A stretch of 64,000 bases of DNA from the NCBI GenBank assembly GCA_025738555.1, contig JAOVFP010000003.1, positions 4,836,001-4,900,000 on the forward strand, written 5' to 3'. This DNA is from Cyathus striatus (taxonomy: Eukaryota; Basidiomycota; Agaricomycetes; Agaricales; Nidulariaceae). This document shows, in pieces, positions 46,806-57,760 of the stretch. Below the pieces are notes generated by a model. The model was not told the origin of the DNA, searched no databases, and saw nothing but the letters and a program-made list of their open reading frames with translations. How positions within the stretch are numbered: position 1 is the stretch's first letter; each line of letters opens with the position of its first letter. The position numbers and the translations under genes were made by a program.

Positions 46806-48760
46806 TCTTTTTTTCAAAAAAAAATCCTAGTTTATTAGTCAGTTGTGGAAACCCATATGTCACGACTACGAGGTGTTTACTTCTACTGTAGACTACGTTG
46901 TATCGAGTAAACATGAGATGTGTTATGATCTGAGTAGGTAATGACTCGGGACAGTGTCCGGAGGTGGGAAAGGGCGTGTCCCTGCGAGGGAGATGAGCCC
47001 AATGAAGCTCCGCGGCTACTCTACGATAGAAAAAGGAGGAAGTACATGCATCACAAGGTAAGGGTATTTCAGGGGGCGGCTATTGTGGGGTGGCAGTTCC
47101 GAATTAATCATTTGGCGGGTCCCATTCTGGTAAAGTACCCAGAACGCGGCGGAGTCTCGCAGTGGCATTGACATAACGGAAAAGAGCGGCGATGCGTTTA
47201 GGCTGGGCAAGAATGAAGCGAAGCGTGAGGCGGCGGGCTGGTATGTTACAGCTGCGTGCCATGGTAGGTCTGGCAGCATTAAAAGACCGGCAGTGAAATA
47301 AGAAGTGGTCGACGGCGTCTGGTTTGTTGTCGCATGTGGAGCACAAATGGCTGGCCGCCTTACCAATGCAGTGAAGGTGGTGTTGAAGAGGAGCGTGTCC
47401 GGTGATAAGAAATATGACGACGGTCAATAATTTGCGAGGGAGTGAGAAGAGTAGACGGCGAAAGCATGGAATGGCTAGGTGTGGTAGGTGCCGGTTAATG
47501 TGGTGGAAACGAGTGGATGCTCTCCGTGACGCCGATATAAGTTGAGTGAGCTGGAAGTGGTGGTGCGCGCGTATGGTCGATTTGTTGGCTGGGAGAGAAT
47601 TGTATAGGCAGCGGGGGAGAAGGTCCTGGTTGCTGGATCCTATCGTGATAGAGTTCTTGGCTTCACGATCCGCGTGTTCGTTTCCTGGGGCGTCCATATG
47701 GCCAGGTACCCAACGCAAGTCGATATGTGGTATGGTGGCAAGGGGGATGCGTTCTAGGAGACCAGCAAGGAGGTCAAGGAAGGTGTCAGTGATGTGGTAG
47801 CCAGATTGCAAGTAAAAAGCTGCCGGCTGCTGAGAGGGATGCCTAATTGTCTGCCGCAAAGGAGACCGTACGATAACCGCCAATCCGTAGGGATTTCAGG
47901 AGGTGGGTGCCCAGAATAAAGCCGGTGCATTCTGCGTTGTCGACCATGTAGAAAGGCCGGTCCCAGGCAATAGCGTAGCCCCTTGAGGGGGTGCCCATTG
48001 CGATATAGAACTGCTGAAGAACCTATACAATCATTCAGGCCAGAGTCGTCAGTGTAAATAACTACGTCAGAGAGGTCCGAAGCATCCGAAGAATAGCTGC
48101 TTCGGGATCACTAGTGTCTACAGTAATAGAAAAAGGGGGGTCCAGTGGGTGTGATGGCAAGCCGGTAGTATTGTTTCTGTGGATACGGGGAGAACCTAGT
48201 AGTGGCGAAAGAGGAAGTGTAGGGGCGAGCGGTGGTGTTCGACAAACCCGTTAGCCACGGCCTGGATATGGGAGAATAGAGGGTGTGAGGTAGAGATGGT
48301 AGCTAGACGAACGGTAGGCCGAAATTGTAGGTGGGCGAGGATAATATGAAGAGGAGGGAGGTTGGCCAGGAGTAGTATGAGGTCCGATGGGGAGGAGCGC
48401 ATAGTACCAGTGATGAGGAGAGCTGCTTGACAATGTATCTGAGCGAGTTGGGCGAGGTGGGCAGGCGTGTTGAAAGGGTCATGGCTGAGGTCGGGGAGGA
48501 GCCCAGATGTCGGCTGCGTATAGCATTCGTGGGATGACCGTGGAGGTATATAATCGACGCATGATTGGTATTGGAGCGCCAGAGGAGGGACGTGCCTGGT
48601 TTATATGTCGATCGGATAGTCCAAGGTAGCTGGAAAGTCACACTCGCGGCGAGTTGTATGCTGGGTTGGAAATCCGGTTCAAATCTAGTTGACAAGTCGA
48701 ACGAAGGTAAGTGACTTGCTTTTCCAGGACAGCGTCTCAAGCTTGAAGTCTTCAATGAGA
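46806..48760 (-). mobile_element. 5'-truncated, degenerate non-LTR (LINE-type) retrotransposon
   Basis: The minus strand encodes the end of an endonuclease/RT-type polyprotein. Traces of the RT C-terminal part (TVIPRMLYAADIW at about 48.5 kb, in broken frames) are followed by an RNase H domain. One long frame (47104-47883) contains DLRWVPGHMDAPGNEHADRE, with the conserved His-Ala-Asp, then a C-terminal Cys-His segment (CSTCDNKPDAVDHFLFHC) typical of these elements. Frameshifts separate VDNAECTGFILG (first RNase H motif) from the main frame. A short A-run at the 3' end (read on minus) borders the P450 scrap. The 5' part with endonuclease and RT palm is missing. Not autonomous. Confidence 0.85.
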
Positions 48761-49761
48761 CATAATTTTATGAGAACCATGATCGGGATCATGGTCGAGG
48801 TCAAGTAGGCGCTAGGAATGTGTCATAGGACAGAACACCATATGGTGACTTCGCCTACAAAACGCGTGACGTCATGAAGAGAAAATCCGTATTGGACTGT
48901 GTTTCAGCGCCCATGTATGTTTAAGTTCTGAGGAGTGAGATAGGCGTAGGATCTATAGGACGAAAGTAAAAGTAGCTTGTGAGGATCTAGCTTTACGAAT
49001 GAGAAAATATATTGAACACACATATATGTGGTCCAAAACCCCAACAAAACTCCGAGTCCACACTCGACTCCAAGATGAGAAGTAATTGAGAAAAACCAGT
49101 GATCTTCTTGATGAGGATAGTTTGAGTAATCTGCGGTGAAGTATCCCTGACACTCAGAGCGCTGGGCCATCTGATCGTGGTGTTCCAAAGTGTTTAACGT
49201 TGAGGCGGCTTTCAAGTTTCCAAGCATTCATTACGCGGGTTTTACGGGTGCAGCTACGCAACTCCCTAGCCTGCTGTTGTTTCGGTATCTACTGTGAAGT
49301 TCAACCATTAAGATCTAAGACTTGGAGTTGGACTTAACAAAAAACCTTCGATAGTTATATCTCCTTACCTGCGAACACAATAGATATGGCGGTTCGAATC
49401 CAGAACAATCTTCTAGTCGCGAAAAGATAGAGATCAAACCCGAGGAGCCCCAAACGACAAGCAGCGCCTCGCTCACAGGCAGGGTGCGTGATGGGATTGG
49501 TTGCAACGCTTGAGTTTGAATGATGGCGCTGCTGGAATAGGAGAACCGAACGCGGTGGCGGGGAAGTGGCTGTGATGTCAAAGAGTGGACCAATGACCGT
49601 GAGGCTTAGGGTTCACTAGCACTCTTTATAACCTCCACCTGCCCCCAACCTGTCCCCCACACTCCCTCCCAACCCTCCCCACTGTTCCCACTCCCTCGTT
49701 TGTCCCATAGACTCATAGATACCGTTTACTAGAAGAAACCAATACTCCAAGTGAAAACAAC
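48761..49761. other. Spacer between retroelement and GNA1 gene
   Basis: Two minus ORFs occur here (48904-49227, 107 aa, with one hydrophobic segment; 49315-49593, 92 aa). Neither shows a known domain, splice support or a paralogue. The C-rich tract at 49630-49690 is probably part of the GNA1 promoter. Confidence 0.35.
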
Positions 49762-50487
49762 ATGACTACCACTATTGCCACCTCTTTTACCCCTGACACC
49801 GAGCTCGACCTCCTTTTCCCCCCAGAGCTCATCCCTAGCGAAGTGCGAGATGCATTGCCAAAAGAATTACACGTAGGTTTCTACCTCTCCTCTCCACCTC
49901 TTCCCCAACTGACGTTATGGCCGTAGATTCGCCCATTGGCAAAGACTGACTACCACCGCGGTCATCTGGCCGTTCTCTCCGTGCTCACTGTCGTCTCCGA
50001 CCCCGGCGCAGAAGCCTACTACGCCCAATTTGAAGCCATGCGCGCAACACCACGGACATACTATACCCTCGTCATCGTAGACAGGGCCTCTGACCAAGTC
50101 GTCGCTGTCGGCTGTGTCTTCATTGAACGCAAGTTCCTCCGCGGGTTGGGCAAGGTCGGGCACATTGAGGATATCGCGGTGGATAAGAACCAGCAAGGGA
50201 AAAAGCTTGGGTTGAGGGTGATCAATGCGCTTACCGGGATCAGCGAGAGGGAGGGGTGTTATAAAACTATTTTGAATTGCAGTGATTCCAATATTCGTAT
50301 GTCTCCTTATTGTCTGCATGTTTCGTGGGCTCACTTTTGTATCTGCAGCTTTCTACGAGAAGTGTGGATACGAGAAGAAGGAGAATGAGATGGTGAATAT
50401 TTCAGTTCTCGTCCCCTTATGCGTTCTCATCGTTTATATCAGGCCAAATACAACTCCAGCCCTATCGTTCACACTCCCCGACTCTAA
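49762..50487 (+). CDS. gna1: Glucosamine-6-phosphate N-acetyltransferase
   Basis: GNAT-family enzyme that transfers acetyl from acetyl-CoA to glucosamine-6-phosphate, making GlcNAc-6-P for UDP-GlcNAc, chitin and glycan synthesis in the cytosol. Four exons give about 170 aa, usual for the family. Signatures: LFPPELIPSEVRDALPKELHIRPL, GHLAVLSVLT, VGHIEDIAVDKNQQGKKLG (acetyl-CoA loop, Q-x-x-G-K/x-G), LNCSDSNI, and AFYEKCGYEKKENEMAKY with the Tyr near the C-terminus. The last exon ends HTPRL. All borders are GT-AG. The promoter is C-rich. Confidence 0.95.
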
Positions 50488-50758
50488 AGTCGCGTTAAAA
50501 TGAAGAAAAATGTATTTATTCTACGCATTTGACATATACCTCCTTCGACATTCCTGGGATTGGCGGATTGTATGGACGCTCCATGGACCTTTTTGCATAA
50601 ATATATTATAGTGAATAATGTACTTCTACCTTGTCAATAAACCTTTTCTTGCTTCACGACGAAATCTAATTTTCTTGTTCTTAGTTGTGTGTATCTGCGC
50701 TTTTATGGGAATTCTTTGAGGAACTCATCTTGTATATTTAAGTAGATTCTTTTATCAC

Positions 50759-50830
50759 AGCAGCATGGCGCAGTGGTAGCGCGCGGGGCCCATAACCCCG
50801 AGGTCACTTGATCGAAACAAGTTGCTGCTA
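50759..50830 (+). tRNA. Initiator tRNA-Met (CAT)
   Basis: A full cloverleaf is visible in 72 nt. Acceptor AGCAGCA pairs with TGCTGCT, and the A1-T72 pair is an initiator identity. The D-arm is GCGCAGTGGTAGCGC and the anticodon stem CGGGG/CCCCG, with three G-C pairs. The loop CCCATAA has anticodon CAT and C at position 33, and the T-arm ACTTG/CAAGT has ATCGAAA in place of TTC. These are hallmarks of eukaryotic initiator tRNA. No intron. Confidence 0.95.
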
Positions 50831-51529
50831 TCATAGCCTCATTAGACGATTATATTATTTTTGGTTAACTAATAATTACAGGAAACCAAGCAGTATGAGT
50901 TCTAATTTTTAATTTGAAACCGACGATTTTGTATCTGGACAACTGGCGAGTGCGCAATCAAGGACATGATGGATCACACGCTGGCACACGCCGGGCAACA
51001 GACACCGGACTGCCACGATGGTTTCACAGGATTTCCATCGCCGGCGAAAACCATTTCATTATTTATTCCTCTTCCAACAGTCCTTCATGCAGGAAACGCG
51101 AAAGCGCCGACCGGGCAGTGTCTACCAAGGAACAGCTGCAATTTGAATCATCAACATAGCCAGTACTTAACATTCCGCGTCCACAGCAGGCATATACCCC
51201 GCAGTGTCTCCATCTAGACCAAGACCCAGTCCGTATATATCAACGCCTCGCTCATTTGTCTTACAGGTCCTTAACAACCAACGACATTAATCCGACAGCT
51301 TCAACGGGGTACTTTGCACTTACAAGGGATTATTTTCACTGCTGCAAGATCCTTACACTCCATAGGCATCCATTTATATCTCCCTTCTTCCCATTGGTGC
51401 GTCATACATATTTTGTAGCGGACTCGTGCGCGAAAGCTGACAATCAAAACGCCAACTCTTGATAGTTACAGTAAATAGGCTGCAACGCACTATACACCAA
51501 CCCACACACCACTTCCAATCGTCCACCTC
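50831..51529. other. Spacer, upstream of orphan gene at 51.5 kb
   Basis: No supported gene. Small plus-strand ORFs overlap each other and lack homology. Confidence 0.4.
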
Positions 51530-52776
51530 ATGTACTCAACCCACATCACGATCGTGAAGCCTCCCTCTCGCCAGTCGAGCGGGGGATCAGCGGTCTCCTC
51601 TATCGCCGAGGAAGGAGAGTCACCACCGTCGATCACATACACTTCTCCAAGGAGGCAGAGTAGTCGTGGCTCTGTAGAGCCCCCGCAGGAAATGGACGAC
51701 AGGGACGATACCCATTCTATGCTCTCCCGCGCGTCTACAACACGTACGCTTGTGTCTCCGTACCAGCCACGGACTGGTAAAGAGTATGCCGGATATGGAC
51801 TCACAGGTCTCAAGGACCGGCCAACGTACTTGTCTGAATCGATGCATAAATCATTACCGATGCTACCCAGGGCGTTCTCAACTGATGAGGAAGAGATACC
51901 AAGTTCTGGTTCGTTTCTCTGCTTGTACTTTACTCCCCCGACTCTGAGCGCTGACCTATTTCCATTTTTTTATCACAATAGGCGGACGAGTAGCTCATAC
52001 TCGGTACGACCTCTCCATCGCCCTAGGCGAAGATAATCTCCAACACACGACCGAAATAGATACCATTCCCTGTGCAGGCATACGGATTTCCAACGGGAAT
52101 CTGAAAGGGCTCATCGCCTGGCGTTTGGTAGTCAAAATCGGTGGCAAAAACGGTCTATTCCCAAAACACGAAGTGTCCCCGCACACACCGTCCAAAGAGC
52201 ACTTTAAACATAAATCACATTCCCCCGGAAAACCATCTTTCTCATCCTCGTTCTCAGCAGAATCAGAGGAAGACGAGAAATACTATCCGGGGCAACGGCA
52301 GTCGTTGCAGGTACCCACGTACAGCAAGTCACCCATGTCGCCCGCATTCCTTACGCCACCGGCAGAAGGGTACAACGCGGTAACAGCCAACTTTATCATG
52401 GACACTTCGCAGTACACCTCCTCCATACCGCGGGAGACACTTTTCGCTTTGGGATTCAAGCCCCATAACGTGTATCCGGGGAAAGCTGTGCTTCTCCGCG
52501 TGCAAGGCGTCGACACGCGGTTTTACGTTGGTCGAGATGGCGAGGCTGGACGGTTGGGGGTTCAGTTTTTGGAAGATGCGAACACGAGCTTGGTTATTGA
52601 TAAGGAGGTTGGTCCTGTGTTGTATGGTGAGCACTTTTTCTCAAGGATTTACGTTCGGATGCTGATGTATGCGTTCTGTAGGTGAAATCTCTCAACTGAA
52701 GGACATTCCAAGGACTGTCAAGTTTTCGTTACAGCAGAGAGTGCGGTCGTTATTGGGCATGAACAAGCTCTCATAG
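51530..52776 (+). CDS. Hypothetical protein, unstructured N-terminus and conserved-looking C-terminal domain
   Basis: Three exons (introns at about 51.91-51.98 and 52.63-52.68 kb, GT-AG) give about 365 aa. Residues 1-125 are Ser/Pro/Arg-rich with possible phosphosites (RRQSSRGS, SRASTTRT). After GGRVAHTRYDL, a beta-rich segment reads IPCAGIRISNGNLKGLIAWRLVVKIGG, then a Ser/Pro linker. A last domain, with DTRFYVGRDGEAGRLGVQFLEDANTSLVID, ends SLLGMNKLS. The phrase VQFLEDANTSLVID resembles part of a retropepsin-like fold, but I see no DTG/DSG active site. No known family assigned. Start chosen as the first Met of the frame. Confidence 0.65.
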
Positions 52777-53090
52777 TCTCGGCTGTGCCACTTCCAATTT
52801 GATTGATTGATACTACTATGTTATCGTCGCAGGAGACGGTGTTTCTCAGCTCGGAGAGTACTTACCGTCGTTATTGAATATGACAGGCATCTTTGTAAGT
52901 ACCTGATGCAGACTGCAGCAGGATACTGCCAATCACCACATAATGAACACGGATTCAATCTTAGCCCCATGTAGATTTTTTGCTTCCGCATTCTTAATTC
53001 AGCAAAGGACACTTATAAATATGTATATATATATTGTATATTTATTTAGATCTATACGAGAAATACCAAATTCTACGTTCTTAATTGTAC

Positions 53091-54915
53091 TCACTCGGGA
53101 AGAGATGGATTCGAAAGAATCTGAACGAACCCGATAAAAGTAAATACGCTTCCCGCTGCCAATACAATACCGCCTATCCAGCCAGATTTCATCCATTCGA
53201 TGTCCTCTACCGTGGCCTGGATAACGGCGAACCCAGCACTCCCGAGGCCCAATACGCCGCTGTTGCAGAAACACCTGTTGAAGAAGTTGGTAAAATGGAA
53301 CAAACACGAAACTACGATCCAAACTGCATTTATTGATGCTATAACTTTGCCGGCTCGACGAAGGATGATGGAAAGAGTACCCATGAAAGTGGCGCGAAAT
53401 GAGTTAGACTTGCCGTGCTGGGTTGCCTGAATATGAGCAAAGGATAAAAGGCTTGATACTAGTAATAGCATCCATACGACGGTTGATAATATCGCGTACA
53501 GGATGTAAGAGCCTGAACGACATGATAGCCCTACAATCATGATAGCACAATTAATATGACTACATAACATCTCTTAAAGCAGCATAGCACTTACCACGAG
53601 TGGGCGTGAAGTAAGATATTACGACTGCAGAGCCTGCTGTTCCCCACTGAACCAATAGGGCTAACAAGGATGCTATGAAAATGCGTCGAACAACTTCTTC
53701 ATTCCACACTCCCGATGGTTTTTCATTCGAATCCAATCGACAGTATTCCACGATATGTGATCTTGAACCCAACCGACTACCGTCGTCAATACTACCTTTA
53801 TGATCCTTCCACTCTACCGATGGGTCTACCGTTTCATGATCGAATGCTCTCTTGGCAGCTGCACGATACACGTCGTATACCAGACCGACCGACTGTACCC
53901 ATGGCAAAAAGCGAGCGTAGTTATACACCGGAGAAGTGCATTGTTCATCATTCCGGACATCATCGTCAACGGAAGAAAAAAGTTCGATGGCACGCTCGCT
54001 GGTACCGAATCTGATAGCGTGTATAGGATCACTACCATATTCGTCAGCTACATAAACCTTTTCATTTGCCGATTTTATGGTCCTCTTGAGTTTCTTTGTG
54101 TCATATTTAGATAGATGTCGCCACCCGATAACAATGGGTAGTAGCCACAGCCAGAGCGAGGAAACACATTGGCCTAGTGTGTTTGTAGAACCGACAAGAT
54201 CCGTGACGAACGAAATGCTTGCATGGTCAATCAACGTAAACACGTAGGTGATAACCACCCATGCAATTAATGTCGCAGCGGATATAGACCAAGAATGAGT
54301 GGACTCAATCCAGTCTGGATCCGTCATTTCTTCCCACCATTGATCGTTCTGGGGAAGGACAATCAGGGAAGCGAGCAGGGCAGGATCATTCGCCACTTTC
54401 AATGGGAATTGCTGGAGGGCAGTAAGTACGCGCACAATATTCGCGACATTCGAATAACGGCGGCCAGATGCTGCAAAGCGACGGGCAATCCAGCGGCCGT
54501 TAAGGACAGTTAAAGAAAGGGAATATGCAGCGAGGGTTGGCGAACCAACTGTAAGAAGCATAGATTCCAAATTGGTTATTTTGTCATGAGCGCCGTATGG
54601 CAGCTGGGAAACTAGTGCAAGCCATGGCAGCAACCACGCGCTGAACTGTGGTGAGAAAATTGACCAGGAAAATGGCTCTTGTCCTGCCCCGCCACATCTG
54701 TCGAGGCAATTCTTGTAGCTAATGGCGGTCGCATTGGCGTAGGTGATGTTGCGTCCGTGGCTATCTAACCCAATATCTCCAAAGGCGCCATTCCTGAGGT
54801 TAGAAAGGCATGCTCGGAAGTCAACAGTGCATGCCCCAAGGGGGATATATGCTGCGACGAGAATGACTGTAAAGTACCAACGCAGAAAGGGCATGGTTTT
54901 GTAGTAGGAAGGCAT
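53091..54915 (-). CDS. Polytopic membrane protein of unknown function, copy 2
   Basis: Paralogue of the protein at 5.5 kb, about 585 aa in two exons (intron 53531-53594, after TPTRG). The N-terminal signal anchor MPFLRWYFTVILVAAYIP is followed by CTVDFRACLSNLRNG and NCLDRCGGAGQEPFSW, then by NPTLxAYSLxLTxLNGRW-like sequence shared with copy 1. Later segments SISAATLIAWVVITYVFTL and QCVSSLWLWLLPIVIGW are transmembrane, and it ends ILSNPSLPE. The strong family resemblance over the whole length, including Cys pairs in the extracellular part, shows both are conserved genes, not chance. Function unknown. It might be a sensor or transporter-like protein, but I see no diagnostic motif. Confidence 0.83.
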
Positions 54916-57542
54916 AGCAGTAGAGTGGAATCTAGTTGGCGTATCGTAGGGAAGAGTGGAGCGCAGACCACATGTTAGATATACCCACCTATCCCACTAA
55001 ATGCTATTATGGAGGTCAAGTATCGCGACTTAATTGAGAAATGCAGTGAAGGTTGACTTCGATCAAGTATATGGCGTCTTCTTGTAGTCGCCGTAAGCAC
55101 ACGCCTGTCATTGCCGATCTCGTATTCTATGCTGTAAAGTGTCATTGTCCTTTACACAACCGACCTACACATTCCCATTCATTCGACAAACCAAGTTCAT
55201 ACAACGGACGCCAAGGCAATTCTCCATAGACAGAGCATAGACATGTGATGAAGTCTTGGAAGCTCGAAACATGGCTTCCGAATCTGCATAGATAAACGCG
55301 CATAGTGACATCATCTTGTGTCCTGAGTTCTAAAGAACATATTCTGCATAAAGAACTTTAGCATAACGTCAAATGCGAGCAGAATACGCGATTGCCGGGG
55401 CTTGTTACTAAGTCATCCTTCCAGCTCCCCAAAGCTGTTTCCTCGTCAGATGCATATCACCAGTTACCCGTCGTACGAGTGTGATCAAAACGTAGATAAG
55501 TGATAAGCAAAATTAACCTTTGGTGACCAAAGTATCGCCTCCGCGCCGAATCTATGAGAACTCGAAACTAGTCTTGGCTAATACGAGATACTATAATGGA
55601 AGGCAGTTAGTTGTTTTGATAAACGCGCGGGGGCAGATGGAAATTGTACTTATAATAAGAATCAGATGCGCCAATGACAGACACTTTTTCGATTTTGGGC
55701 TGTTTTCTACAGGATCCTTATATGCGATGCCAAAATTTTGCCGTTTATGGAGTGTACATTTAGTCACTTGCGATGAAGGAAGCACGCCATGATTTACATG
55801 AAAGATGTGTAGAGCTCTTCGGTCATTCTGCGTCTATTCACCGAAGTACAGTTATAACGATGAAGTTAAAGCGAATAACCAGGAGTGCGTTACCAAACTA
55901 CGTATTAGGTGCAAAGCCCTTGGGACGCCCGCAGTTATAATAAGAACTTCAGAGTATCAGGCGAGGTTTCGCCATACACCACCTGCATATGCATCCCAAA
56001 CAGCACTAGAGTCCTGCATTATCTTGTTCAGTAGAGTGGTATAATTCACATATCGTACTTGGTTCATTAAGCAAAAATCGTTGAATGTAAACGGTATCAC
56101 ATCGTTGTTAATCATACAAGGCGGTGCAGTGTCTTCGAAATTGCGCTGTTTTACAAGATGCATTGTAAAATTAAATCGCTCGCAGATCTATTCCAGAAAT
56201 CCAGTTGTAAAGATAGAACTGAGATAAATAAAATTGAAACAGTACAGACCGTGATAAAGGGGCATACATAGTTACCCCAAATAGCGCCATATTTATGACA
56301 GATGAGAATAGTCGTGGTATCATTCATCTACTGTCCCGATGAATGCTCGGAGCGCCTCAAACCTTCTTCTGCAGCCTTGAAAGGAAACTGAAAGAAAATA
56401 GAATATGGATGCAGCGCCTCTAAACGCTGTTTTCACTCCTTTTACGCAGCAGGGTAAAGTTGGTCGTGCTAATAGCATTCAGAATCAAGTAGACACCTGC
56501 GAGAGAATGGGTCCTAGTTCAAGCGATCCATGATTGAAGGTTCAAAAGTAAAATGAGCACTCCCATGTTAACGTCTATCCGTAGACTTGCAGTTAAGGCA
56601 TGATCATAGAACAAATGTGAATAACATACAGTGCAAAGCATCTTCTTTCACCGGAAACCTAGCTACAGAATTGGTATCTGACTCATATAAATGCCGCTGC
56701 TGTCGCCTGTAGAATCCGGGGTGTATTTTTAAGTCGTCCGCTGATGATCGAATCGATCCTAGAACAGGAAGCAAGACAACTGTGTTTAGAAGTAAAAGAG
56801 ACGCCCTCATGCCGGTATCTTTTTCTAGAAATGTGATTAAGCAAGGTAATAAAACAATTTAGTGTATCGAATACGATACCAGGATATTAAATGGTGCAGT
56901 GCCCCTCTTATTTCAGCAAATTCACTGAAAACCTTGGTTTGGAATTGATGCCTGACCTATAGAAGTGCCTCCGTCAAACCGCAGTAGGACACTATCACTT
57001 CGAGGGCCCCTGATCTTATGTCAGTCTATTCACAGAAATGCAGTTAAGTATGAATGGAGCAAGCACGAATAATATCGAATACGGTACCAAGAATTATTTA
57101 ACGGTGCAGTACCTCTTGCTTCACTGAGCACCTAGGATCATCGACCATTAATATCTGGCTCAGAGAATTGCCATCGTATCCCTGGCACTAGTACTGCGTC
57201 GAACAGTGTGACACTACTGGTAAAGCGATGTCGTTTACAGATGTGTTGATGGATAATTGCGCGTACTAATCTTTCTAAGTTCAATAACAAGGGCAGGCAG
57301 TTAAGCTCGAGTTTGGGAATGAATTAACAATAAATAAGTATAAGCCATGGTCGATATGGTCGTTCAATCAGAATCAAAATGAAAGGCTGTCGGAGTCATC
57401 TCGCAGTTGCGTTTAGGATCACGAGGTCTTTAGACCAAACACTTCCAAATATAATGGTCCGTGCGCATCAAATAATTCAGTACCGTCACGGGATGGATAA
57501 CCAAGTAGCGTTAAACATGGCCCGTGCGCACTCCGTTCGCTC
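54916..57542. other. Long gene-poor stretch with degenerate dispersed repeats
   Basis: About 2.6 kb without a supported gene. Several weakly similar segments recur, for example TCTATTCACMGAARTRCAGTTA at about 55833 and 57028. Another pair, TATCGAATACGRTACCARGA with a following GGTGCAGT, lies at about 56868 and 57071. The rest shows no coding pattern. It ends in the TATA box of the U2 gene. Confidence 0.5.
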
Positions 57543-57550
57543 TATAAAAA
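57543..57550 (+). promoter_or_regulatory. TATA box of the U2 snRNA gene
   Basis: TATAAAAA about 30 bp before the predicted U2 5' end. Confidence 0.7.
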
Positions 57551-57574
57551 CCTTCTCTCACCCACTTTGATTCC

Positions 57575-57760
57575 TTACCACTCTGGCCTTTTGGCTTAGA
57601 TCAAGTGTAGTATCTGTTCTTAATAGTTTAACCACTATTATGAGGGCACCGCCCTCATTATTGGTTATCTAATTTTTGCCGCCCCAGCTTCTAGAGCTCT
57701 GCTTGCATCTCTGGAACGCGATGACCTTGCTGCTGCACTAATGGCTTGTGTCGTCGGGGG
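57575..57760 (+). ncRNA. U2: U2 spliceosomal snRNA
   Basis: RNA component of the U2 snRNP, which pairs with the intron branch point. It contains the near-invariant segment GGCCTTTTGGCTTAGATCAAG and then TGTAGTATCTGTTCTT, which includes the branch-point-pairing GTAGTA. These are followed by stem-loop IIa/IIb sequence, an Sm-binding site AATTTTTG (57671-57678) and a 3' stem-loop (CGATGAC pairing with GTCGTCG around TGCTGCTGCACT). The 5' end is set about 10 bases before GGCC; the 3' end is approximate. Length of about 186 nt is normal. Confidence 0.93.

Noticed and set aside
49380..49410. T-loop-like GGTTCGAATCC that might mark a tRNA
   Set aside because: No D-arm, anticodon arm or pairing acceptor ends at the right distance.
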